Source: an uncultured Sphingomonadaceae bacterium
Lineage (GTDB): Bacteria > Pseudomonadota > Alphaproteobacteria > Sphingomonadales > Sphingomonadaceae
Assembly (NCBI GenBank): GCA_937920575.1
Contig: CAKZSF010000018.1
Location: 1 to 8,019, forward strand
DNA length: 8,019 nucleotides
Direction: 5' to 3'
A model generated the notes under the pieces. That model was not told the DNA's origin and did not search any database. It was given only the letters and a program-made list of their open reading frames with translations. A program made the translations under genes and the position numbers. Of this stretch, positions 1-6,302 are shown piece after piece; position 1 is the first letter of the stretch; each line of letters starts with the position of its first letter.

Positions 1-1956
1 CACAACGCCTACACCGTCGCGGCGATCAAAGCCCTCGCGAAAGAGAACATAACGGCCTCAAGCAGCGCAGCGTTAGGCCAACAAAGGCTTTTTGAGTTCC
101 AGCGTCTCCACGGCATGGGCGAGGATGTCTATGGCGCGCTCGCCGACGAGGAAAAGCGTGCTGGTGAGCCGCAGACGCCGGTGCGAATTTACGCCCCCGT
201 CGGCAATCACAAGGATCTGCTCGCCTATCTTGTGCGGCGCTTGCTTGAAAACGGTGCGAACAGCTCCTTCGTCAACCGGATGGCTGATGCCGAAGTGCCG
301 GTTGAGGAATTGACCGGCAACCCGTGTGAAGAGCTGGCCGCGATGGTACCGCTGCGCAATCCGGCGATCCCCTTGCCCTCCGTCATTTTCCCCGGTCGCC
401 AAAACAGCGCGGGCGTCGATTTGGCCGACGCGACTGTGCTGGAGCCTTTGCAAGCCCGCCTTGCGCAGCTTGAACAGGAAAGCTGGGTTGCAGTGCCAAG
501 TCTCGTCTCCGGCAAGCCGGGCCCGGAGCGCGAAATCCGCGGCCCCTATGATCGCCGCGCGCTGGTGGGGCTCGCTTATGATGCGACCACGGCTGACATT
601 GATCTGGCGATCGCGCGCGCTGTCGAGGCGCAACCGGCGTGGGACAATGCTGGCGCAGAACATCGCGCGAGCCTGTTGGAAGCCGCAGCCGATGCGTTCG
701 AGGATCACACGGCCGAATTCCTCTCATTGTGCATCCGCGAGGCTGGAAAAACGCTCCCTGACGCGGTGTTGGAACTGCGCGAGGCGGTCGACTTCCTGCG
801 CTACTACGCCAGCGAGGCGCGCCGCCAATTTTCCGCACAAATTTTGTTGCCCGGGCCAACCGGCGAGGAAAACCGCCTCGCGCTGGCGGGACGCGGTGTG
901 TTCGCAACGATCAGTCCGTGGAACTTCCCGCTTGCGATCTTTATCGGCCCCGCTGCTGCCGCACTCGCCGCTGGCAACACGGTGCTGGCTAAACCTGCCG
1001 AGCAGACGCCGCTGATCGCCGCACTGGCCGTGAAGTTGTGCCATCAGGCTGGCATTCCCGATGATGTGCTGCAACTCGTCCCCGGCGGAGGGGATGTTGG
1101 CGCCGCGCTGACCGGTGACCCGCGTCTGGCGGGCGTCGCCTTCACTGGATCGACCGAGACTGCGCGGGCGATTAATCTCAGCCTCGCCCAGCGCGAGGGG
1201 CCACTTGCAACGCTGATTGCCGAAACGGGTGGCCAGAACGCGATGATCGTCGACAGTTCTGCTTTGCCCGAGCAAGTTACCCGCGATGTCGTTGCCAGCG
1301 CTTTTCAAAGTGCCGGCCAACGCTGTTCCGCGTTGCGCGTGCTGTATCTGCAAGACGATATCGCCGATACTATGCTGACCATGATCCAGGGAGCGTTTGC
1401 CGCGCTCTCAATTGGTGATCCGTCACAACTCAGCACCGATGTCGGCCCGGTCATTGACGAAGAGGCCAAAGCGCAACTCGACAAGCACATCGCCAAAATG
1501 CGGCGCGCGAAAAGACCCAATTGGCGGCACAAGCTGAGTGCCGCTGCAAAGGAAGGATCCTTCGTCGCGCCAACCATTATCGAGATCGACAGCATTGCTG
1601 ATTTGGATCGCGAAAAATTCGGGCCGATCCTGCATGTTGTGCGCTTCAAAGCGAGCGCGCTGGGCAAAGTGATCGAGCAGATCAACGCGACCGGTTATGG
1701 CCTGACACTGGGCCTGCACAGCCGGATCGAGGCGCATTGGCGCTTTGTCGAGGCCAATGCGAAAGTTGGCAATCTCTACATCAACCGCAATCAGATCGGC
1801 GCGGTCGTGGAAAGCCAGCCGTTTGGCGGCGAAGGCCTGTCGGGCACTGGTCCGAAGGCTGGCGGGCCGCATTACCTCGCGCGTTTTGCAACCGAGCGCG
1901 TCACGTGCATCGACACAACTGCGGCAGGCGGCAACGCGACACTTCTGGCCAGCTGA
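1..1956 (+). CDS. putA: Bifunctional proline dehydrogenase / L-glutamate gamma-semialdehyde dehydrogenase PutA, C-terminal part (5' end outside window)
   Basis: PutA oxidises proline to pyrroline-5-carboxylate with FAD, then oxidises glutamate semialdehyde to glutamate with NAD+. The reading frame is open from base 1, and the residues before the first ATG (115) are already PutA-like (HNAYTVAAIKAL, then FEFQRLHGMGE), so that ATG is internal and the gene starts upstream. About 651 codons are visible. Codons 1-90 are the end of the proline dehydrogenase barrel. RIYAPVG and YLVRRLLENGA carry the equivalents of E. coli Tyr540, Tyr552, Arg555, Arg556 and Glu559 (codons 64, 76, 79, 80, 83), which contact proline. 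From about codon 150 runs the aldehyde dehydrogenase domain: SPWNFP (Trp307, Asn308), AKPAEQTP (Lys331), FTGST (381-385), general base Glu408 in AETGGQ, and nucleophile Cys442 in GQRCSA. The 34-residue Glu-Cys spacing equals that of E. coli (Glu883/Cys917). The protein stops soon after the aldehyde dehydrogenase domain, as in short PutA proteins without an extra C-terminal domain. Whether an N-terminal DNA-binding domain exists cannot be seen. Confidence 0.97.
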   Translation, partial: HNAYTVAAIKALAKENITASSSAALGQQRLFEFQRLHGMGEDVYGALADEEKRAGEPQTPVRIYAPVGNHKDLLAYLVRRLLENGANSSFVNRMADAEVPVEELTGNPCEELAAMVPLRNPAIPLPSVIFPGRQNSAGVDLADATVLEPLQARLAQLEQESWVAVPSLVSGKPGPEREIRGPYDRRALVGLAYDATTADIDLAIARAVEAQPAWDNAGAEHRASLLEAAADAFEDHTAEFLSLCIREAGKTLPDAVLELREAVDFLRYYASEARRQFSAQILLPGPTGEENRLALAGRGVFATISPWNFPLAIFIGPAAAALAAGNTVLAKPAEQTPLIAALAVKLCHQAGIPDDVLQLVPGGGDVGAALTGDPRLAGVAFTGSTETARAINLSLAQREGPLATLIAETGGQNAMIVDSSALPEQVTRDVVASAFQSAGQRCSALRVLYLQDDIADTMLTMIQGAFAALSIGDPSQLSTDVGPVIDEEAKAQLDKHIAKMRRAKRPNWRHKLSAAAKEGSFVAPTIIEIDSIADLDREKFGPILHVVRFKASALGKVIEQINATGYGLTLGLHSRIEAHWRFVEANAKVGNLYINRNQIGAVVESQPFGGEGLSGTGPKAGGPHYLARFATERVTCIDTTAAGGNATLLAS

Positions 1957-1973
1957 GCGATCCGTTGCCCAAA

Positions 1974-1996
1974 TTGGCTCTTTAGCTGCCAGCCAA
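1974..1996. repeat. Short inverted repeat just after putA
   Basis: TTGGCT at 1974-1979 pairs perfectly with AGCCAA at 1991-1996 around an 11-base loop, starting 17 bases after the putA stop codon. It could form a modest hairpin at the 3' end of the putA message. There is no T-run after it, so it is not a standard intrinsic terminator. It may be chance. Confidence 0.3.
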
Positions 1997-2017
1997 GAGC
2001 GGTTAGAACGCCGCGTC

Positions 2018-2545
2018 ATGACCCGCGCAATTGTTGTCCTTTTCTCGCTGCTGGCCATGCTTTGGTCGGTTCCCGCCGCCGCTGACGTTAAAGTCCATTT
2101 TCACAGTTATGACGGTTCTTGGCTAGGCGGTCGTTACCCGCACGCTTTTGTTGTATTCGAAGGCACGCTCAAGAACGGGAAGAGGGTTTCTGAAAACCAT
2201 GGCTTCACCGCCAAAACGATCAGCCGCGATATTCTGAAAGGCCCGGTCAAGCATGATGTGGTCAGCGAGACTGCGAAATACATCAAGAAGAGCAACCGGC
2301 ATTTCACGATCACCGTCACCGACGCGAAATACCGCGCGATGAAGGCAGAAATTGTCCGCTGGAAGAATGCGCCGGGCAAATATTACGATTTGGAGAAGCG
2401 CAATTGCATCCATTTCGTTGGAAAAATGGGTCAAATGGTGGGCCTGTCCGTCAACTTCCCCCAAAAAATGATGCGCAAACCCCGGAAGTGGCTCAACCAT
2501 GTGACCGGGCTCAATCCGCATTTGGGCGCAAAGCGGGTTAGATAA
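2018..2545 (+). CDS. Small exported protein, probable permuted papain-fold (NlpC/P60-like) hydrolase of unknown substrate
   Basis: This 175-residue protein is not one I can name. The ATG at 2018 is chosen because it begins a clear Sec signal peptide: MTR, a hydrophobic core (about residues 4-17), then VPAAA before Asp23, a plausible signal peptidase I site. The same frame is open upstream into putA, but those codons look like antisense-free shadow sequence and would bury the signal peptide. The mature part holds a YPHAFVVFEG strand motif (His42) and, much later, YDLEKRNCIHFVGKMG (Cys130, His132). A His in an early strand followed by an Asn-Cys at the start of a helix is the order seen in circularly permuted papain-like proteins (NlpC/P60, LRAT, DUF4105-type). 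The predicted role is therefore a periplasmic thiol hydrolase or an inactive relative. The C-terminus is very basic (KMMRKPRKW, AKRVR). It lies 61 bases after putA. No strong ribosome-binding site is visible. Existence as a gene is well supported by the signal peptide; the fold assignment is inference. Confidence 0.82.
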   Translation: MTRAIVVLFSLLAMLWSVPAAADVKVHFHSYDGSWLGGRYPHAFVVFEGTLKNGKRVSENHGFTAKTISRDILKGPVKHDVVSETAKYIKKSNRHFTITVTDAKYRAMKAEIVRWKNAPGKYYDLEKRNCIHFVGKMGQMVGLSVNFPQKMMRKPRKWLNHVTGLNPHLGAKRVR

Positions 2546-2589
2546 GCATCTGTTTCTTAACGCACTGCTGCTAAGCGGCGCACCAGAAC

Positions 2590-2595
2590 AAGGAG
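2590..2595 (+). promoter_or_regulatory. Ribosome-binding site of the epimerase gene
   Basis: AAGGAG lies 10 bases before the ATG at 2606. It is one of only two strong Shine-Dalgarno sequences in the window and fixes the epimerase start. Confidence 0.75.
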
Positions 2596-2605
2596 CCTCG
2601 ATAAC

Positions 2606-3604
2606 ATGGCAATTCTGGTAACCGGCGCGGCAGGCTTTATTGGCGCGGCCCTTTGTGAAAGACTGCTGGCGCGCGGCGAAGACGTTGTCGGGATCGACAA
2701 TCTCAATGATTATTATCAAGTCTCGCTCAAGCAGACTCGGCGTGATCGGCTGCGCACTGCCGGTGGCGAACGCTTCACATTCTACGAAATCGACTTTGCC
2801 GATATGGCACTGCTGACCAGCAAGATGGAGCGGCATGACATCAGCCGGATCGTCCATCTGGGCGCGCAGGCGGGCGTGAGATATTCAATCGAGAACCCAC
2901 ACGCCTATGTGCAATCCAATCTCGTCGGCCATGTGAATATGCTGGAGCTCGCGCGGCACGCACAGGTCGAGAATATGGTCTATGCCTCTTCCAGCTCGGT
3001 TTATGGTGGCAACACCAAGATGCCCTTCGCGGTGGAGGATCGCGCCGATCATCCTGTCTCGCTCTATGCCGCGACTAAACGCGCTGACGAGCTGATGAGC
3101 GAAACTTACGCGCACCTCTATCGATTGCCGCTGACCGGGCTGCGTTTCTTCACCGTCTATGGCCCATGGGGCCGGCCGGATATGGCGCTCTGGAAATTCA
3201 CGGACCGCATTTTGCGCGGAGATCCAATCCAAGTGTACAACAACGGCGATATGTACCGCGACTTCACCTATATTGACGATATTGTCGCTGGCGTGATTGC
3301 TTGCCTCGACAATGCCCCTGCCGATGATGATCAAGAGAAGGCCGGCGGCAGTGTGAAACCGCATGCGCTGTACAATATCGGCAATCACAAATCAGAGCAT
3401 CTGATGCGCCTGATCGAAGTGCTGGAGGACGCCTGCGGCACCAAGGCTGAGCTGGAAATGATGCCGATGCAACCGGGTGACGTGCACAAGACCTTCGCCG
3501 ATATCGACGCAATCCAACGTGATTTGGGCTACGCACCGACAACCAGTATCGAAGTGGGCATTCCCAAATTTGTGGATTGGTTCCGCGAATATCACGGGCG
3601 ATAG
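2606..3604 (+). CDS. NAD-dependent epimerase, UDP-glucuronate 4-epimerase type
   Basis: This extended short-chain dehydrogenase/reductase of 332 residues is close to the usual family length. The N-terminal Rossmann motif GAAGFIG (residues 7-13) is followed by Asp31 in VGIDNLNDYY, which should bind the NAD ribose. The active site has the serine-rich YASSSSVYGG stretch (126-135) and the Tyr154-xxx-Lys158 pair in SLYAATKRAD. LRFFTVYGPWGRPDMA (179-194) and RDFTYIDDI (218-226) are hallmarks of the UDP-glucuronate/UDP-galacturonate 4-epimerase group (CapI-like), separating it from GalE and dTDP-glucose dehydratases. The expected reaction is UDP-glucuronate to UDP-galacturonate, supplying capsule, exopolysaccharide or lipopolysaccharide sugars in the cytoplasm. 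No glycosyltransferase or polymerase gene is next to it, so the polymer it serves is unknown. The start is set by the AAGGAG at 2590. dcd begins 45 bases after its stop. Exact substrate specificity is inferred from motif resemblance. Confidence 0.93.
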   Translation: MAILVTGAAGFIGAALCERLLARGEDVVGIDNLNDYYQVSLKQTRRDRLRTAGGERFTFYEIDFADMALLTSKMERHDISRIVHLGAQAGVRYSIENPHAYVQSNLVGHVNMLELARHAQVENMVYASSSSVYGGNTKMPFAVEDRADHPVSLYAATKRADELMSETYAHLYRLPLTGLRFFTVYGPWGRPDMALWKFTDRILRGDPIQVYNNGDMYRDFTYIDDIVAGVIACLDNAPADDDQEKAGGSVKPHALYNIGNHKSEHLMRLIEVLEDACGTKAELEMMPMQPGDVHKTFADIDAIQRDLGYAPTTSIEVGIPKFVDWFREYHGR

Positions 3605-3649
3605 CCCACCACGCTTGCCCTGCCCCGCGCCAATAGGCCATGCAGGGCT

Positions 3650-4204
3650 ATGGCGATTCTTTCAGACAAGTGGATCCGCGAGCAGGCGCAAGCAAACGGC
3701 ATGATTGAGCCGTTTGTAGAGGCGCAGCGCCGCGATGGCTGCATCTCATACGGGCTCAGCTCCTACGGCTATGACGCACGGGTTGCTCCCGAGTTCAAGA
3801 TTTTCACCAACGTCAACAGTTCGGTCGTGGATCCCAAAGAGTTCGACCCGCAAAGCTTCGTTGACCGTGAAACCGATGTTTGCATCATCCCGCCCAATTC
3901 CTTCGCGTTGGCTCGCACGGTTGAGTATTTCCGCGTGCCCAAGGACGTGCTGGTAATCTGCCTTGGCAAGAGCACCTATGCGCGCTGCGGGATCATCGTG
4001 AATGTCACGCCCCTGGAACCAGGTTGGGAAGGCCATGTGACGTTGGAGTTTTCCAACACCACGCCGCTGCCCGCCAAAATCTACGCCAATGAAGGCGCGT
4101 GCCAGTTCCTATTCCTGCAAGGCAACGAGCCATGCGAAACAAGCTATGCCGACCGCGCGGGCAAATATATGGGTCAGCGCGGCGTGACTTTGCCCAAGCT
4201 GTGA
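3650..4204 (+). CDS. dcd: dCTP deaminase
   Basis: Dcd deaminates dCTP to dUTP, which feeds dTMP synthesis after dUTPase action. The 184-residue protein matches the usual alphaproteobacterial Dcd length from end to end. The signature GKSTYARCG (residues 106-114) carries the Ser108 and Arg112 equivalents of E. coli Ser111/Arg115. GHVTLEFSN contains Glu133, corresponding to the catalytic Glu138 of E. coli. The C-terminal [19 protein letters not shown] is the conserved tail that closes over the nucleotide. Family knowledge says the fold is the trimeric dUTPase-like beta barrel. Bifunctional deaminase/dUTPase enzymes exist, but I see nothing that requires that here. The ATG at 3650 gives the family's normal N-terminus ([10 protein letters not shown]). 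The only upstream purine run, AGGG, is too close to be a good ribosome-binding site, and another ATG at 3640 is out of frame. The thioesterase gene starts 7 bases after the stop. Confidence 0.98.
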   Translation: MAILSDKWIREQAQANGMIEPFVEAQRRDGCISYGLSSYGYDARVAPEFKIFTNVNSSVVDPKEFDPQSFVDRETDVCIIPPNSFALARTVEYFRVPKDVLVICLGKSTYARCGIIVNVTPLEPGWEGHVTLEFSNTTPLPAKIYANEGACQFLFLQGNEPCETSYADRAGKYMGQRGVTLPKL

Positions 4205-4211
4205 TGGCGCA

Positions 4212-5012
4212 ATGACGGTCGCCACTTTCCCATTTTGGCGGGTTGTTCCTGCCGAAGGATATGGCCCTGCTGACGGTCGCTATCTGCTGCCAGTCACGCG
4301 ACCTGCAACAGTTGGCCCAGAGGGCGCCGGCCATGTCATGGGCGGCGTGGCCTTAGCCGCGGTGATTGACGCGCTGGAGCTGGCGAGCGAGATGCCGCTG
4401 CTGTGGATCAACATGCAATTCCTCAGCCCGACGCAACATGCCGAAGAGCTGAGCCTTTCGGTGGAACAATGCGGCGGTGGACAATCCATCGGCCAATGGC
4501 GCGGTGACATTTCGCTCAATGGTCGTCCCACCCACCGCATTAGCGCAGCGGTGGGCGCGCGTGAGCCATCCGAACACACCCAGTTTGCACAAATGCCCGA
4601 TGTTCCCTCACCCGTTGACTGCGAAGAAAAACCTTTTGATCACAATGGTTTTGACGACAACCTGATCGGGCAGGTCGAGCGTCGTGTTGCTGTCAGCGAT
4701 GAAGAAAACGGGGTCGAGGCCATCTGGACTCGTTCCAAGGCTGGTTTCGCCAATGAGGCTGCTTGGCTGGGTATCGTCTCTGACTTTTTCCTTGGGGCGC
4801 ATCACAAAACTCATGGTGGATCCAGCCTCGATGCGACATTGCGTTTCGTCCAACCGGCTGAGGCTGGGTGGATCTTGTCAGTGACCAACTTCGCAGCCAT
4901 CAATCGCGGCACCGCCATGGGCAGCGCGCAACACTTTTCCGAAGATGGCACTTTGCTGGCGATTTCCAGCCAGACAGGCGTTTTACCGCGGATCCCGGCA
5001 AGCGCGCGCTAG
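4212..5012 (+). CDS. TesB-like double-hotdog acyl-CoA thioesterase
   Basis: This 266-residue protein looks like two fused hotdog domains, the arrangement of TesB/acyl-CoA thioesterase II and the thioesterase-like 4HBT_3 family. The N-terminal hotdog spans roughly residues 25-118, with the GGVALAAVIDALEL helix (44-57). The C-terminal hotdog (about 165-260) has IVSDFFLG, then SSLDATLRFVQP, then GSAQHFSEDGTLLAISSQ. These line up with the three TesB catalytic segments, giving Asp191, Ser205 (Thr228 in E. coli TesB) and Gln254 (Gln278 in TesB). The predicted reaction is hydrolysis of acyl-CoA to free acid and CoA in the cytoplasm; chain length cannot be told. The protein is somewhat shorter than E. 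coli TesB (286 residues). It begins 7 bases after dcd with no clear ribosome-binding site, which suggests translational coupling. An ATG overlapping the dcd stop (4204) is out of frame. The family call is firm; the catalytic residue mapping is my own hand alignment. Confidence 0.85.
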   Translation: MTVATFPFWRVVPAEGYGPADGRYLLPVTRPATVGPEGAGHVMGGVALAAVIDALELASEMPLLWINMQFLSPTQHAEELSLSVEQCGGGQSIGQWRGDISLNGRPTHRISAAVGAREPSEHTQFAQMPDVPSPVDCEEKPFDHNGFDDNLIGQVERRVAVSDEENGVEAIWTRSKAGFANEAAWLGIVSDFFLGAHHKTHGGSSLDATLRFVQPAEAGWILSVTNFAAINRGTAMGSAQHFSEDGTLLAISSQTGVLPRIPASAR

Positions 5013-5063
5013 GCTGCCGCAGCGTCTTTGACTCTCAATCTGCTTGCGCGCATTCATTGGTGC

Positions 5064-5070
5064 AAAGGAG
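5064..5070 (+). promoter_or_regulatory. Ribosome-binding site that decides the start of the saccharopine dehydrogenase-like gene
   Basis: AAAGGAG lies 9 bases before the ATG at 5080. The frame is open further up to a TTG at 5044, but using that codon would place this site inside the coding region, so 5080 is preferred. Confidence 0.78.
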
Positions 5071-5079
5071 AACCTCCAC

Positions 5080-6273
5080 ATGAGCAAAGATTCGCGCGAA
5101 TTCGACATCATCGTTTACGGTGCCACAGGCTACACAGGCCGACTGGTCGCCGAGTATCTCGACCAGCATTATGGCAGCCGCGATGATGGCCCCAGCTGGG
5201 CGATGGCGGGCCGCAGCTTGAGCAAACTGCAAGAAGTGCGCGATGAAATCGGGGCAAGCGAAGACACCGCGCTGATCGTTGCTAATTCCGATGATCCGGC
5301 CAGTCTGGAAGCGATGTGCCAACGGGCCAAAGTCGTGCTGACCACGGTTGGCCCCTATCAGCTCTATGGCGATGCGCTGGTCGCGGCCTGCGTAAAAACT
5401 GGCACCGATTATGCCGATTTGTGCGGCGAACCGGGTTGGATGCGCGAGAAGGTGGATGAACACAACGAGGCTGCCAAGGCAAATGGCGCACGCATTTGCT
5501 TCTCCAGCGGGTTCGATTCCATCCCCTTCGATCTGGGCGTGCTGATGCTGCAGAAGGAAGCCAAGGCAAAATTTGGCAAGCCCGCACCCCGCGTAAAAGG
5601 CCGCGTGCGCGCCATGCAGGGAACCTTCTCGGGCGGCACCGCAGCCAGCCTGACCGCGACGATGAAATCCATCGCCAAAAAGCCGAGCCTGATCCCGATC
5701 TTGCAAAGCCCGTTTGGTCTGACACCCGGTTTTGAAGGCCCCACACAACCCAGCGGAATGCTGCCTGAATATGATGATGCGCTGGGCAAATGGGCCGCGC
5801 CGTTCATCATGGCCGCGATCAACACGAAGAATGTGCATCGCACCAACTTCTTGCTCGGTCACCCCTATGGCGAAGACTTTAAATATGACGAGATGATGCT
5901 GACCAGCGCAGGTGAATTGGGCGAGAAGGCCGCCAAGGCCGCGACCGAAATGCTGAAGAATCCGTTTGGTGCAAAGCCTCCTGCCCCCGGCGAAGGCCCA
6001 AGCAAGGAAGAGCGCGAAAACGGATTTTACGACGTGCTGTTCGTTGGCGAATTGGAAGACGGATCGTCAATTCACTACGGCGTCAAAGGCAAATATGATC
6101 CAGGCTATGGCTCGACCAGCCGCATGATTGCGGAAACCGGCATTGCGCTGCTTTCCTCCGATGCTGATGGGGGCATTGGCACGCCTGGTGCAATCCTCGG
6201 CGAAGCTTTGGTCGACCGGTTGCAGGAACACGCAGAGATCAGCTTCGCGGTGGAAGAACCCGAGGTGGCCTAA
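5080..6273 (+). CDS. Saccharopine dehydrogenase-like / trans-acting enoyl reductase-like NAD(P)-binding oxidoreductase
   Basis: The protein has 397 residues from the ATG at 5080. The Rossmann motif VYGATGYTGRLVAEYL sits at the N-terminus (Gly14, Gly17, Gly20), followed by AGRSLSKL, where an Arg in this position often favours NADP. TTVGPYQLYGDALVAAC, GTDYADLCGEPGW and SSGFDSIPFDLG are the typical conserved blocks of the saccharopine dehydrogenase-like family that includes human SCCPDH and mycobacterial Rv2449c/Rv2953. Rv2953 is a trans-acting enoyl reductase for polyketide-type lipids. QGTFSGGTAASL continues that pattern in the C-terminal domain. No signal peptide is seen. True lysine-pathway activity is unlikely: this group is not the classic saccharopine dehydrogenase. 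The substrate is unknown. The gene starts 67 bases after a thioesterase gene, which is compatible with a role in acyl or lipid metabolism, but that link is inference from position only. It ends 29 bases from the stop of the convergent receptor gene. Confidence 0.88.
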   Translation: MSKDSREFDIIVYGATGYTGRLVAEYLDQHYGSRDDGPSWAMAGRSLSKLQEVRDEIGASEDTALIVANSDDPASLEAMCQRAKVVLTTVGPYQLYGDALVAACVKTGTDYADLCGEPGWMREKVDEHNEAAKANGARICFSSGFDSIPFDLGVLMLQKEAKAKFGKPAPRVKGRVRAMQGTFSGGTAASLTATMKSIAKKPSLIPILQSPFGLTPGFEGPTQPSGMLPEYDDALGKWAAPFIMAAINTKNVHRTNFLLGHPYGEDFKYDEMMLTSAGELGEKAAKAATEMLKNPFGAKPPAPGEGPSKEERENGFYDVLFVGELEDGSSIHYGVKGKYDPGYGSTSRMIAETGIALLSSDADGGIGTPGAILGEALVDRLQEHAEISFAVEEPEVA

Positions 6274-6302
6274 GCCGCCCCGGGCATTCCCCGAGCCACA
6301 GT

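Noticed and set aside
724..1353. Long antisense open frame within putA (also 1423-2058 on the minus strand)
   Set aside because: High-GC coding DNA commonly gives long open frames on the opposite strand. The sense frame is a certain gene and the antisense product resembles nothing.
115..1956. putA starting at the ATG at 115
   Set aside because: The frame is open to base 1 and the upstream residues match the PutA proline dehydrogenase domain, so this ATG is an internal Met.
1745..2017. Extension of the small exported protein back into putA
   Set aside because: The overlapping codons are the +1 shadow of a well-conserved PutA segment, and the ATG at 2018 opens a proper signal peptide.
5028..5057. 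TTGACT followed by ATTCAT as a promoter for the saccharopine dehydrogenase-like gene
   Set aside because: The -35-like box is good, but the candidate -10 matches only about half of the consensus. Not strong enough to list.
5044..5079. TTG start at 5044 for the saccharopine dehydrogenase-like gene
   Set aside because: A strong AAAGGAG at 5064-5070 is placed correctly for the ATG at 5080, and the family's N-terminus begins shortly after that Met.
6281..6293. CGGG/CCCG inverted repeat between the two convergent genes as a shared terminator
   Set aside because: The stem is only four base pairs and no T-run follows on either strand. A terminator is expected in this 29-base gap, but the sequence does not support calling one.
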